Shown: piece by piece, positions 10,461 through 24,855 of the stretch
Layout of the letters: the number at the start of each line of letters is the position of its first letter
Numbering within the stretch: the first letter of the stretch is position 1
NCBI RefSeq assembly: GCF_010104355.1
Contig: NZ_CP044972.1
Location: 3,596,001-3,660,000 of the forward strand
DNA from: Hydrogenophaga sp. PBL-H3
Lineage (GTDB): Bacteria; Pseudomonadota; Gammaproteobacteria; Burkholderiales; Burkholderiaceae_C
Reading direction: 5' to 3'
DNA: 64,000 bases
The notes under the pieces: model-generated
Database searches by the model: none
Told to the model about the DNA's origin: nothing
The model's input: only the letters and a program-made list of their open reading frames with translations
Program-made: the position numbers and the translations under genes

Positions 10461-11216
10461 TCAGTTGCGAATTTTGTAGCCGGTCTTGAGCAGGTGCAGC
10501 GCGATTGCGCTCACGATGGCGAGCGCGCCGCCCACCAGTGCCAGGCTGATCCAGGGCGACACGTCACTCACGCCGAAGAAGCCGTAGCGGAAGCCGTCGA
10601 TCATGTAGAAAAACGGGTTGAGGTGGCTCACTTTTTGCCAGAACTCGGGCAGGGAGTGGATTGAGTAGAACACGCCCGAGAGGAAGGTCATGGGCACGAT
10701 GATGAAGTTCTGGAACGCGGCCATCTGGTCGAATTTCTCGGCCCACAGGCCGGCAATCAGGCCAAGTGCGCCCAGCAAGGCCGCGCCCATGAAGCCGAAC
10801 GCCAGGATCCACAGAGGCGCCACCAGCGAGGGCTGGGCAAACCACCAGGTGACCACCATCACCCCGGTGCCGACCGCGAGGCCTCGCACGATGGACGAAC
10901 CCACGTAGGCCACGAACCAGGCGCGGTGCGACAGCGGCGTGAGCAGCAGGAACACCAGGTTGCCCATGATCTTGCTCTGGATCAGCGAAGACGAGCTGTT
11001 GGCAAAGGCGTTCTGCAGCACGCTCATCATCACCAGGCCGGGCAGCAGGAAGGCGGTGTAGCTCACCGACTCAAAGACCTGCACCCGGTCTTCGAGCACA
11101 TGGCCGAAGATCATGAGGTACAGGATGGCGGTGATCACCGGCGCGGCCACGGTCTGGAAACCCACCTTCCAGAAACGCAGCACTTCCTTGTAGAACAGCG
11201 TCTGCCAACCGGTCAT
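10461..11216 (-). CDS. yadH: ABC-2 type exporter permease (YadH-like)
   Basis: A 251-residue integral membrane protein with about six membrane helices and the ABC-2 signature region (TPLSHRAWFVAYVGSSIVRGL, then FLSGVFYSIHSLPEFWQKVSHLNPFFYMIDGFRYGF). It pairs with the ATPase encoded immediately upstream, overlapping it by four bases. YadGH-type exporters have no firmly known substrate. The link to the mla genes hints at envelope lipid or glycan transport, but this is inference. Confidence 0.93.
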   Translation of the reverse strand: MTGWQTLFYKEVLRFWKVGFQTVAAPVITAILYLMIFGHVLEDRVQVFESVSYTAFLLPGLVMMSVLQNAFANSSSSLIQSKIMGNLVFLLLTPLSHRAWFVAYVGSSIVRGLAVGTGVMVVTWWFAQPSLVAPLWILAFGFMGAALLGALGLIAGLWAEKFDQMAAFQNFIIVPMTFLSGVFYSIHSLPEFWQKVSHLNPFFYMIDGFRYGFFGVSDVSPWISLALVGGALAIVSAIALHLLKTGYKIRN

Positions 11217-12151
11217 GCTGGCACCTCTGCAGGGTTCGCGGCCCGAGGCTGTGCGCCCGTGAGATCGAGGAACACGTCTTCCAGATCGGCCTTGCGGATC
11301 TCGATATCTTCCGGCACCACGCCCGCCTCGCGCAGGCGGGCCAGGATGCGCTCGACCGCCAGTGCGTCATTGGCCGGCAGTTGCACCACGCGGCCGGTGA
11401 TGCGGGCCTGCACAGCCAGGTCGGTCGGCAGCGTGGCGTCGGTCTTGAAGCGCAGCACGTTGGAGGCTGCACGCGCGAGCAGCGCCGAGGTGGTTTCGAG
11501 CGCCACCACCCTGCCCTGCTTGAGCATGGCGATGCGCCCGCACAGGGCCTCGGCCTCTTCAAGGTAGTGCGTGGTCAGCAGCACGGTGCTGCCCAGGCGC
11601 TTGTTCAGGTCGGATATGAATTGCCACAAGGTCTGGCGCAACTCCACATCCACACCCGCGGTGGGTTCGTCGAGCACGATCACCGGTGGCTTGTGCACCA
11701 AGGCCTGCGCGATCAGCACGCGGCGCTTCATGCCGCCTGAGAGCTGGCGCATGTTGGCGTTGGCCTTGTCGGTGAGGCCCAGGCCCTCCAGCAGTTCGTC
11801 GATCCACGCGTCGTTGCGCTGGATGCCGAAATAGCCAGACTGGATGCGCAGCGCTTCGCGCACGTTGAAGAAGGGGTCGAACACCAACTCTTGCGGCACC
11901 ACACCCAGCTGGCGGCGCGCCGTCTGGTAGTCGGCCTGCACGTCGCTGCCGTGCACCAGCACGCGACCCTCTGTGGCGCGGGCCAGGCCGGCCAGGATGC
12001 TGATCAGCGTGGTCTTGCCGGCGCCGTTGGGTCCGAGCAGACCGAAGAACTCACCGGCTTCGATGTCGAACGACACCGATTGCAGTGCCTGCACGGCACC
12101 GCGCGACGACGGATAGCTTTTGGAAACGTTTTGAAAGGAAACAGCGGACAT
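11213..12151 (-). CDS. yadG: ABC transporter ATP-binding protein (YadG-like)
   Basis: A 312-residue ABC ATPase. It has Walker A GPNGAGKTT (about residues 39-47), the signature LSGGMKRRV, Walker B VIVLDEPTAGVD and the switch His in LLTTHYLEEAE. The C-terminal ~80 residues form an accessory domain seen in ABC-2 exporter ATPases. It lies 137 bp downstream of mlaB. The gap (12152-12288) contains only GC-rich sequence with no gene I can support. Confidence 0.95.
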   Translation of the reverse strand: MSAVSFQNVSKSYPSSRGAVQALQSVSFDIEAGEFFGLLGPNGAGKTTLISILAGLARATEGRVLVHGSDVQADYQTARRQLGVVPQELVFDPFFNVREALRIQSGYFGIQRNDAWIDELLEGLGLTDKANANMRQLSGGMKRRVLIAQALVHKPPVIVLDEPTAGVDVELRQTLWQFISDLNKRLGSTVLLTTHYLEEAEALCGRIAMLKQGRVVALETTSALLARAASNVLRFKTDATLPTDLAVQARITGRVVQLPANDALAVERILARLREAGVVPEDIEIRKADLEDVFLDLTGAQPRAANPAEVPA

Positions 12152-12288
12152 GCGCGGGGGAAACCACTGAGGTCATGGGCCGCGCGCAAGAGATTGGGCG
12201 GCGGTTGGCGAACCGCGTATTTTAGGCCCGGCGGGGTGTCCGCACCGCGCGTGGGGCAAGGCCCGGCGCCGGGGCGATCCGCAAGCCC

Positions 12289-12585
12289 TCAGGGCGCGAG
12301 CAGTTCACCCACGCCGTACAGGCCCATCAGGTCTTCGAGCCGTCGCGGCCAGTTGTTCACCTGCAGGGTCTTGCCCTCGGCGCGCAACTGGCGCCGCAGC
12401 TCCAGCAGCACGGCCACGGCCGACGAGTCAAACACCCGCAGCGAAGCGGCATCCAGCGTCACCACCGGACCCGCCTGCTGCGAGAGAGCCTGTTTCAGTT
12501 CAAACAAGGTCCTGCCGGCTTCTGCCAGCGTGACCTGCGGTGGCAAGGCCGCCACACCGGCGGCTGTTGACGTGGCGATGGTCAC
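12289..12585 (-). CDS. mlaB: STAS-domain protein MlaB
   Basis: MlaB is the small cytoplasmic STAS subunit that stabilises the MlaFE ATPase complex. This 98-residue protein has the STAS fold pattern with the key segment VTLDAASLRVFDSSAVAVLLELRRQL, where DSS is the conserved site contacting MlaF. It follows mlaC by four bases. Confidence 0.93.
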   Translation of the reverse strand: MTIATSTAAGVAALPPQVTLAEAGRTLFELKQALSQQAGPVVTLDAASLRVFDSSAVAVLLELRRQLRAEGKTLQVNNWPRRLEDLMGLYGVGELLAP

Positions 12586-12589
12586 GGGC

Positions 12590-13216
12590 TCAGCTGGTCT
12601 TGGCGGTGTTGGACTTGTTGCGCTGCACCAGCGACGCGATCAGGCCGTCGATGCCCTTGGCATTGATTTCCTGCGCGAACTGGGTGCGGTAGGTTTCCAC
12701 CAGCCACACGCCGAGCACGTTGATGTCATAGATTTTCCAGCCGCTGGCGGTCTTTTCCAGGCGGTAGTCGAGCTGGATCGGGTCGCCCTTGCCGCGCACT
12801 TCGGAGCGCACCACCACCTCGGTGTCTTCGGGCTTGGAGCGCATCGGTTTGAAGGTCACGGTCTGGTCTTTCACCTCGCCGAGCGCGCCCGAGTACGTGC
12901 GCACCAGCAGGATCTTGAACTCGTCCTGCAGTTGCTTCTGCTGCTCGGGCGTGGCCTGACGCCAGAAACGACCGACCGCAGAAGACGTCATGCGGGTGAA
13001 GTTGACGCTGGGCAGTATCTTGCTGTCGACCAGCGCCACGATGCGGTTCACATCGCCTGCCTGGATGGCGGGATCGGCCTTCACGGAGGCCAGCACGTCG
13101 CTGGAAATGCGCTTGACCAGGGCGTCGGGTGCTTCTTCCTGCGCCAGGGCGGGCACGGACATCACAACGGCGGCGGTGATCGCTAGGGCGGCGAGCCAGG
13201 AGCGGCGTTTCATCAT
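12590..13216 (-). CDS. mlaC: periplasmic phospholipid carrier MlaC
   Basis: MlaC shuttles phospholipids across the periplasm between outer-membrane MlaA and inner-membrane MlaD. The 208-residue protein has a Sec signal peptide (MMKRRSWLAALAITAAVVMSVPALAQ) and the Tol_Tol_Ttg2 family pattern, including VNFTRMTSSAVGRFWRQATPEQQKQLQDEFKILLVRTY given here only in part by its key residues. A second ATG immediately follows the first, so the start could be at 13213. In the 114-bp gap to mlaA there is a small imperfect hairpin (GAAGC-N6-GCTTC) but no terminator. Confidence 0.96.
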   Translation of the reverse strand: MMKRRSWLAALAITAAVVMSVPALAQEEAPDALVKRISSDVLASVKADPAIQAGDVNRIVALVDSKILPSVNFTRMTSSAVGRFWRQATPEQQKQLQDEFKILLVRTYSGALGEVKDQTVTFKPMRSKPEDTEVVVRSEVRGKGDPIQLDYRLEKTASGWKIYDINVLGVWLVETYRTQFAQEINAKGIDGLIASLVQRNKSNTAKTS

Positions 13217-13330
13217 GGAATTCTTCCTTTCGGGGCCAGGGGCCCAGCTGCAGACAACGCAGCGTAATTCATCAGAACGGTACGAATATGAAGCAGTTCC
13301 GCTTCATTCGTTGCGATACGTATCAGCGTG

Positions 13331-14068
13331 TCATTGGTCTCTGCCGCCCAGACCGATCCCTTTGTCGATCATGTCGTCGATCTGGCTCTGGCGGCGGTTG
13401 AGGTACAGATCGCGCGTGAAGCTGTATTTGTCCAACGCGGCGTCTTCCAGCAGCGATGACGCACGCAGCAAGCCGGCACGGGTATCGACCACGCGCAGCG
13501 CGGTGAGTGAGTTGCGGGCCGACACATCGTTCAGGCCGGAGACCGGGTCCACGCTCATGTCGACCACCAGGCCAGTACCGTCGCGCACCGACGAAGGACC
13601 GAAGATCGGCAGGACGAGATAAGCACCGGACGGCGCACCCCAGCGGCCCAGGGTCTGACCGAAGTCCAGGCGGGTGCGGGGAATGCGGGCTTCGGTGGCG
13701 ATGTCGAGCAAGCCTGCCAGGCCAAACACCGTGTTGACGCTGAAACGCATCAGGTTCTCGGTGGCTTCGCGCGGGCGCAACTGGAGCGCCGCATTGGCCG
13801 CCGACCACAGATCGCCGATGTTGCTGAAGAAATTGTTCACACCGGTCTGCACCGGGCTGGGCGTGACGTCCTTGTAGACGGTGGCCACCGGCTTGAGCAC
13901 CGCGGTGTCCACCGCATCGTTGAACCGGTAAACACCGCGGTTGAACGGCTCCAGTGGATCGCGCGGGTTGGCGTCGGGGCCGGTGGCGCAGCCAGTGAGC
14001 ACGGCCAACGCCATGCCACCAGCCAGCAGGCCTGTGGACCGGCTGGTCTTGGCGAGTGTGTCTTTCAT
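13331..14068 (-). CDS. mlaA: outer-membrane lipoprotein MlaA (VacJ)
   Basis: MlaA is the outer-membrane lipoprotein that extracts mislocalised phospholipids from the outer leaflet. The 245-residue protein has a signal peptide with lipobox LTGC and the MlaA pattern NPRDPLEPFNRGVYRFNDAVD, followed by GNNFFSNIGDLW-like and TRLDFGQTLGRWG segments. I start at MKDTLAKTSR because this directly precedes the signal peptide; an upstream in-frame start would add 18 residues of no known type. In E. coli mlaA is unlinked, whereas here it sits inside the mla operon. Confidence 0.96.
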   Translation of the reverse strand: MKDTLAKTSRSTGLLAGGMALAVLTGCATGPDANPRDPLEPFNRGVYRFNDAVDTAVLKPVATVYKDVTPSPVQTGVNNFFSNIGDLWSAANAALQLRPREATENLMRFSVNTVFGLAGLLDIATEARIPRTRLDFGQTLGRWGAPSGAYLVLPIFGPSSVRDGTGLVVDMSVDPVSGLNDVSARNSLTALRVVDTRAGLLRASSLLEDAALDKYSFTRDLYLNRRQSQIDDMIDKGIGLGGRDQ

Positions 14069-14176
14069 CTTGGAACCCCCTGGGCGCAGCGCCCGAATCG
14101 TTGTTGCTTGAGCAACCTGCATTCTTGTCAGGTTGCAGCGTCTTGTCTCGTCGCTCCGCCAGAAGCCCTGTTGGGC

Positions 14177-14656
14177 TTACTCGGCGGGCTTGGCATCACC
14201 GCCATCGGCGGCCTTGCTGAACAGAAACTGGCTGATCAGGTTTTCGAGAATCACCGCCGACTGCGTCTGGGTGATCACGGCGCCCGCGGCGATGTTCTCG
14301 GGGTCGCCGCCCGGCTCGATGCCGATGTACTGCTCGCCCAGCAGGCCGCTGGTGAGGATCTTGAGCGAGCTGTCCTTGGGGAAGGCGTAGCGCGACTCCA
14401 GCGCCAGGGTGATGTTGGCCTGGAAGGTCTTGTCATCGAACGTGATGGATTCAACCCGCCCGACCACGACACCCGCACTGCGCACCGCAGCCTTGGGCTT
14501 GACGCCACCGGCGTTGTCAAACCGGCCCACGACCTGGTAGGTCTTTTCGAAGTTGAGGCTGAGCAGATTGGCCGACTGCAGGGCCAGGAACAGGATGGCC
14601 ACGGCGCCGATCAGCACGAAGAGGCCGACCCAGATGTCGTTTTTGGAAGTTTGCAT
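14177..14656 (-). CDS. mlaD: MCE-domain lipid-binding protein MlaD
   Basis: MlaD is the membrane-anchored hexameric MCE ring that hands lipids between MlaC and MlaFE. The 159-residue protein has one N-terminal membrane helix (DIWVGLFVLIGAVAILFLAL) and a single MCE domain (about 40-120, with YQVVGRFDNAGGVKPKAAV). GLLGEQYIGIEPGGD is the usual ring-loop region. The ATG at 14656 follows the mlaE stop by 27 bp. Confidence 0.96.
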   Translation of the reverse strand: MQTSKNDIWVGLFVLIGAVAILFLALQSANLLSLNFEKTYQVVGRFDNAGGVKPKAAVRSAGVVVGRVESITFDDKTFQANITLALESRYAFPKDSSLKILTSGLLGEQYIGIEPGGDPENIAAGAVITQTQSAVILENLISQFLFSKAADGGDAKPAE

Positions 14657-14683
14657 GTTGATCTCCGCTGAAGGGATGTGGCC

Positions 14684-15466
14684 TCAGATGCTGAACATCG
14701 TGGCGGTGAGGATGAAGTCCAGCGCCAGCACGGCCAGCGACGCGACCACCACGGTGCGGGTGGTGGCGCGCGACACACCCTCGGGCGTGGGGTGCGCGCT
14801 GTAGCCCTGAAGCAGGGCAATGAAGGTCACGGCGAAACCGAACACCACGCTCTTGAGGACGCCGTTGCCCACATCGGCCCAGACGTCCACGCCTTCTTGC
14901 ATCTGACTCCAGAACGACCCGCCGTCCAGGCCGATCATGAGCACGCCCACCACCCAGCCACCGATGACGCCGATGGCGCTGAAGATGGCGGCCAGCAAGG
15001 GCATGGCGATCACACCGGCCCAGAAGCGCGGCGCCAGCACGCGGCGCACCGGGTCCACCGCCATCATTTCCATGGCGCTGAGTTGCTCTCCGGCCTTCAT
15101 GAGGCCGATCTCGGCCGTGAGCGACGTGCCGGCGCGACCAGCGAACAGCAAGGCGGTGATCACGGGCCCCAGCTCGCGCACCAGCGAGAGCGTGACCAGA
15201 ACACCCAACGCCTCGGTGGCGCCGTAACGCTGCAGCGTGTAGTAGCCCTGCAGACCCAGCACGAAGCCGACGAACAGGCCCGACACGCCGATGATGGCCA
15301 GTGAATGGTTGCCCAGGAAATGGATCTGGTCGCGCAGCAGCGCCGGGCGGCGCAGCACCGCGCCCAGCAGCCACAGCAGACGGGCCAGCAGGCGCGTGCT
15401 GGTGCCGATGTCGGCGATCTGGGTGCGAACCGAAAAACCCAGGCGGGCGAGCCAGGCGGTGGTCAT
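14684..15466 (-). CDS. mlaE: phospholipid transporter permease MlaE
   Basis: MlaE is the transmembrane subunit of the MlaFEDB complex. The 260-residue protein has five to six membrane spans, the MlaE signature [28 protein letters not shown] (key residues E and G in the cytoplasmic coupling loop), and the [15 protein letters not shown] motif. The start [10 protein letters not shown] overlaps the mlaF stop by four bases; the longer in-frame extension upstream runs through mlaF and is rejected. Confidence 0.97.
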   Translation of the reverse strand: MTTAWLARLGFSVRTQIADIGTSTRLLARLLWLLGAVLRRPALLRDQIHFLGNHSLAIIGVSGLFVGFVLGLQGYYTLQRYGATEALGVLVTLSLVRELGPVITALLFAGRAGTSLTAEIGLMKAGEQLSAMEMMAVDPVRRVLAPRFWAGVIAMPLLAAIFSAIGVIGGWVVGVLMIGLDGGSFWSQMQEGVDVWADVGNGVLKSVVFGFAVTFIALLQGYSAHPTPEGVSRATTRTVVVASLAVLALDFILTATMFSI

Positions 15467-16299
15467 GCCTGCTCCTTGTGAGCAGCGTGACCGCCGTTGC
15501 CGAAGTCTTCTTCCAGGCTGGGGCCGGGGTGGTGGAAGCGCACCGGCCCATCGGGCAAGGCGTTGACGAACTGTTTGACCAGCGGGTCTTCGCTGTGGCG
15601 CACCTCGTCGGGCGTGCCTTGCGCCGCAATCCTGCCGTTGGCCAGCACGATGACCTGGTCGGCAATGTGGAAGGTCTCGTCCAGGTCGTGCGAGACGACG
15701 ATGCTGGTCAGGCCCATGGCGTCGTTGAGCTGACGGATCAGCCGGGCAGCGGTGCCCAGGGAGATCGGGTCCAGGCCGGCGAAGGGTTCGTCGTACATCA
15801 CGAGTTCGGGGTCGAGCGCAATCGCCCGGGCCAGAGCCACGCGCCGGGCCATGCCACCCGAGAGCTCGCTGGGCATGAGGTCGCGCGCGCCGCGCAGGCC
15901 CACCGCATTGAGTTTCATCAGCACGATGTCTCGCACCAGCGCCTGTGGCAGCGTGGTGTGCTCGTGCAAAGGAAAGGCGACGTTGTCGAACACGCTCATG
16001 TCGGTGAACAAGGCGCCGAACTGAAACAGCATGCCCATGCGCCGGCGTGCGGCGTACAGGGCTTCGGCCCGCATGGTGGTGATGTCCTGACCGTCGAACA
16101 GGGTCTGGCCCTTCTGGGCGCGGATCTGTCCACCAATGAGGCGCAGCACCGTGGTCTTGCCGCCGCCGGACGCGCCCATGAGCGCCGTGACCTTGCCGCG
16201 GGGCACGGTCAACGTGACGTTGTCGAGGATGGCGCGCTCGCCGTACCCGAAGGTGAGGTTGCGCAGTTCGACCAGTGGAGGAGCGTTTTCGATGGGCAT
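15463..16299 (-). CDS. mlaF: phospholipid transporter ATP-binding protein MlaF
   Basis: MlaF powers phospholipid transport by the Mla complex. The 278-residue ABC ATPase has Walker A GASGGGKT (42-49), signature [14 protein letters not shown], Walker [15 protein letters not shown] and switch His in [10 protein letters not shown]. The ATG lies directly after the T-run of the gltD terminator (16301-16329), and I see no Shine-Dalgarno sequence in front of it. How this operon is initiated is therefore unclear. An in-frame extension to 16581 lies inside gltD in another frame and is rejected. Confidence 0.96.
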   Translation of the reverse strand: MPIENAPPLVELRNLTFGYGERAILDNVTLTVPRGKVTALMGASGGGKTTVLRLIGGQIRAQKGQTLFDGQDITTMRAEALYAARRRMGMLFQFGALFTDMSVFDNVAFPLHEHTTLPQALVRDIVLMKLNAVGLRGARDLMPSELSGGMARRVALARAIALDPELVMYDEPFAGLDPISLGTAARLIRQLNDAMGLTSIVVSHDLDETFHIADQVIVLANGRIAAQGTPDEVRHSEDPLVKQFVNALPDGPVRFHHPGPSLEEDFGNGGHAAHKEQA

Positions 16300-16300
16300 C

Positions 16301-16329
16301 AAACAAAAACCGGGCAGTGGATGCCCGGT
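16301..16329 (-). terminator. Rho-independent terminator downstream of gltBD
   Basis: Read on the minus strand, the stem ACCGGGCA / TGCCCGGT with a five-base loop is followed by TTTTTGTTT. It lies 55 bp after the gltD stop codon, and its T-run ends immediately before the mlaF start codon. Confidence 0.85.
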
Positions 16330-16340
16330 CGTTGAATGAT

Positions 16341-16369
16341 AAGGGATTCGGGGTAAACCCGAGTCCCTT
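16341..16369 (-). repeat. 12-bp inverted repeat (hairpin) after gltD
   Basis: Arms AAGGGATTCGGG and CCCGAGTCCCTT pair with one mismatch around a five-base loop. It has no T-run. With the adjoining terminator it makes two tandem hairpins in the 85 bp between gltD and mlaF. On the minus strand a TATCAT hexamer (16336-16341) overlaps its edge and could be a -10 for mlaF, though I see no good -35. Confidence 0.6.
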
Positions 16370-16384
16370 GGGGCTGCGCCGTTC

Positions 16385-17851
<1,467 letters not shown>

Positions 17852-17877
17852 GATGCGTGTCCTTCGGTTGCGTTGGC

Positions 17878-22656
<4,779 letters not shown>

Positions 22657-22706
22657 GGCGCTTCCTTCTCGGTTCGGGGGCGTTGATTCAAAAACGGGGA
22701 CTGTGG

Positions 22707-22735
22707 AGCATATTGCATTGCAACAACAATGCCAA
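22707..22735 (-). promoter_or_regulatory. sigma70-type promoter for gltBD
   Basis: On the minus strand TTGGCA (22735-22730) and TATGCT (22712-22707) are separated by 17 bp, giving 5/6 and 4/6 matches to the -35 and -10 consensus. Transcription would start about 45 bases before the gltB ATG. The outer end of the transposase element lies only seven bases beyond the -35. Confidence 0.6.
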
Positions 22736-22741
22736 GCACAA

Positions 22742-22765
22742 TAATTGGGGTCAGATTCCAATTTC
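22742..22765 (+). repeat. left terminal inverted repeat of the RAYT element
   Basis: Contains TAATTGGGGTCAGATTCCAA; its reverse complement recurs at 23584-23607 with four mismatches. A related motif, AATTGGGGACACAT, lies internally at 22791-22804. CCAATT (22758-22763) can pair with AATTGG (22791-22796), giving a subterminal hairpin at this end. Confidence 0.7.
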
Positions 22766-22841
22766 GTCCATAAAATTTTAAGCTGATTTCAATTGGGGAC
22801 ACATCATTTTTCCCTGCGGTCGTCGTGGTCACCGAGCGCAT

Positions 22842-23543
22842 TCAGGCGTGTTCCGCAGGTGTCACTGCAGGTCGGCCAGCGCGCGACTTGGTGATCCGGC
22901 GCGGCGTCCGTTTTTGCAACTCGTCAACAAAATCGGCGTCACCCAAGGCCCAGCCGTGCAAGGTGGACTGCGTGATTGCTTTCTGCTCGCCCATGGTCAG
23001 GCCTGCCCGCACCAATTCGGTGTATGCGGCCTCTCTCGCAAATGGCGTGTTGCCCAGACTCCAGTAGAGGGGGTGGGGTGTGACGCGCCGATCGAGGGCT
23101 TGTCCGATGAAATGGCGGTGACTCGACCAGGCGTATTGCCTGGGGTCACCGACCATGCCGGCGCGCACCGGATTGAGATCCAGGTAAACCATGCACGCGA
23201 GCAAATAACGATCGGTCTGGATCAAAGTGGACTTGTACCGGCCCTCCCACAGCGTGCCTGTGCGCTGATACAGGTCGTTGAAATAGCGGACGTACCGCCG
23301 ACCGACCGCCTGCATCATCAGCGGAACGCCCTCCCCGGTTTCGGGTGTGAGCAGCAGATGGAAATGGTTGTCCATGAGCACATAGGCGTTGATCGCGACC
23401 CGGTGCTTTTTGGCGTTTTCGCTCAACAGCTCAAGCAGCACCTCGCGGTCGGCATCGGACTTGACGATCGCTTGCCGGTTGTTGCCACGCTGGATCACGT
23501 GGTGGGGGTAACCGGCAACGGTGAGGCGGGGCAGACGGGCCAT
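22842..23543 (-). CDS. REP-associated tyrosine transposase (RAYT, Y1/HUH type)
   Basis: A 233-residue single-strand DNA transposase of the Y1_Tnp/RAYT group. The N-terminal MARLPRLTVAGYPHHVIQRGNN block is family-typical, as is the HUH metal motif H60-F-H62 in MDNHFHLLL. The region with the likely nucleophilic tyrosine is RRYVRYFNDLYQRTGTLWEG (Tyr84, Tyr87 or Tyr92), followed by MVYLDLNPVRAGMV and AWSSHRHF. The frame is complete and no motif is missing, so it may be active. A start 12 bases upstream is possible. RAYTs are often domesticated and linked to REP-type repeats. Confidence 0.92.
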   Translation of the reverse strand: MARLPRLTVAGYPHHVIQRGNNRQAIVKSDADREVLLELLSENAKKHRVAINAYVLMDNHFHLLLTPETGEGVPLMMQAVGRRYVRYFNDLYQRTGTLWEGRYKSTLIQTDRYLLACMVYLDLNPVRAGMVGDPRQYAWSSHRHFIGQALDRRVTPHPLYWSLGNTPFAREAAYTELVRAGLTMGEQKAITQSTLHGWALGDADFVDELQKRTPRRITKSRAGRPAVTPAEHA

Positions 23544-23583
23544 GATGGTGAGCAAATTGAGTGCAGGGGCAGCGAGGAGCCGC

Positions 23584-23607
23584 GAATTCGGAATCCGACC
23601 CCGATTA
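23584..23607 (-). repeat. right terminal inverted repeat of the RAYT element
   Basis: Read on the minus strand it contains TAATCGGGGTCGGATTCCGA, differing from the left repeat at four of 24 positions. It lies 40 bp upstream of the transposase start and ends 11 bases before the stop of the MFS gene. Confidence 0.7.
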
Positions 23608-23618
23608 AAGCCTGAATA

Positions 23619-24827
23619 TCACGGGCGTTGGCGCGACGCGGCTTGGAGCCGGCTCGCCAGCAACAAACCCAGCAACGACGAGGCGCCAGTGACCCACCAC
23701 GTGGATTGCCACCCACCGGTTTGCGTGGCCACCCAGGCGACCAGTGGTGGGCCGATGAACTGCCCCAGGGCAGAAAACTGCTGCATCCAGCCCACGGTTG
23801 TGGACACGGTGTCCTCACCGGGCGCCAACGTCACCGCCAGACCGAACAAGGTGCCCGGAATCAGTCCACCCACGCCAGAAAAGACGAGCACGGCCACGTA
23901 TTGCCAGACCGGGTATCCCACCGCAGTGAATGTGATCACGGAGCCAAGCCCCATCGCGCAGAAGCCGGAGGCCAGCAGCACGCCGGGACGCACACCCTGC
24001 GCCATCAAACGCCCTGCGCCAATGTTGCCCACCATGTTGATGCCTGCGGCGAGGGCGCTCAAGGCACCGACCACCGCCGTGCCGTAACCGGCCTGGGCGT
24101 AGATGGTGGGCAGAAAACCGACCACCGCCAGCCATTGGCCCGAGTAGAGGAAGAACGCCAGCGCGACGCACCAGGGCCCCGGCGATGCCAGGGTTCTTTT
24201 GAGGCGTGGGCCCCAGTTTGCAACGCGCGGGTTGTCACCCGACCCGTCCGTTCGCCCATCGGGCGACACGCAACGCGCAAGCACAACCGCAGCGAACAAA
24301 GACAACAGCGCCAGCAAAGCCCAGGCCCCCCGCCAACCGACCACCTCCATGAGCGCTGCGCCGAACAACAAGGCCAACGCCGTGCCCAGCGGCATGTAGG
24401 CACCCCACCAGCCCAGCGCGCGGGACAGGGTGGGCGCATGCAACACGCGCTGGCGCAACAGGCCTGGCGCAGGCAACACGGCAAGCAGGAAACCCATGCC
24501 TTCCACCACGCGGGAGACCAGCAGCACGTCCGTTCCCGGCGCCACCGCGCCCAGCGCACTGCCCAGCGCCAGCAACAAAAGCCCAACCAGCATCACGCGC
24601 CGCGGACCCCATCGATCGGCCATCAAGCCGATCGCCAGCCCCAAGGTCATGCCGGCCAGCTGCACCAACGACAGCAGAAAGCCAGCTTGCACCAAGGACA
24701 CTTCCAAAGCCTCGCGCAACACGGGGATGGCCACGGGCAGCTTGCCCACGTGCAGGGCGCAAGTGACACCCACGCCGAACACAATGGCGGCCATCCAACG
24801 GGAAGTCGGATCGTCTCGGACAGTCAC
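23619..24827 (-). CDS. major facilitator superfamily transporter
   Basis: A 402-residue protein with about 12 membrane helices. It has the MFS loop 2-3 motif GLMADRWGPRRVMLVG and paired six-helix halves around a charged central loop (CVSPDGRTDGSGDNP). The substrate is not predictable; the fold is closest to CynX/NimT-like or drug/organic-anion MFS proteins. Starts are ambiguous: GTG at 24827 (chosen, 28 bp after the dgt stop), ATG at 24794, or a GTG at 24875 overlapping dgt. It is downstream of the pil-aro-dgt run and could be its last gene. Confidence 0.85.
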   Translation of the reverse strand: MTVRDDPTSRWMAAIVFGVGVTCALHVGKLPVAIPVLREALEVSLVQAGFLLSLVQLAGMTLGLAIGLMADRWGPRRVMLVGLLLLALGSALGAVAPGTDVLLVSRVVEGMGFLLAVLPAPGLLRQRVLHAPTLSRALGWWGAYMPLGTALALLFGAALMEVVGWRGAWALLALLSLFAAVVLARCVSPDGRTDGSGDNPRVANWGPRLKRTLASPGPWCVALAFFLYSGQWLAVVGFLPTIYAQAGYGTAVVGALSALAAGINMVGNIGAGRLMAQGVRPGVLLASGFCAMGLGSVITFTAVGYPVWQYVAVLVFSGVGGLIPGTLFGLAVTLAPGEDTVSTTVGWMQQFSALGQFIGPPLVAWVATQTGGWQSTWWVTGASSLLGLLLASRLQAASRQRP

Positions 24828-24855
24828 GGCGGCGCTCGGCTCGAGTACGGTCGGG

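Larger units (their letters stand above)
22742..23607 (-). mobile_element. RAYT/IS200-like element bounded by 24-bp imperfect inverted repeats
   Basis: An 866-bp unit with a single intact HUH transposase gene. It is bounded by inverted repeats at 22742-22765 and 23584-23607, which match at 20 of 24 positions (shared core GGGGTC-N-GATTCC). No clear target duplication is visible, as expected for HUH enzymes. It lies between gltB and the MFS gene, with the transposase transcribed toward gltB. Confidence 0.65.
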
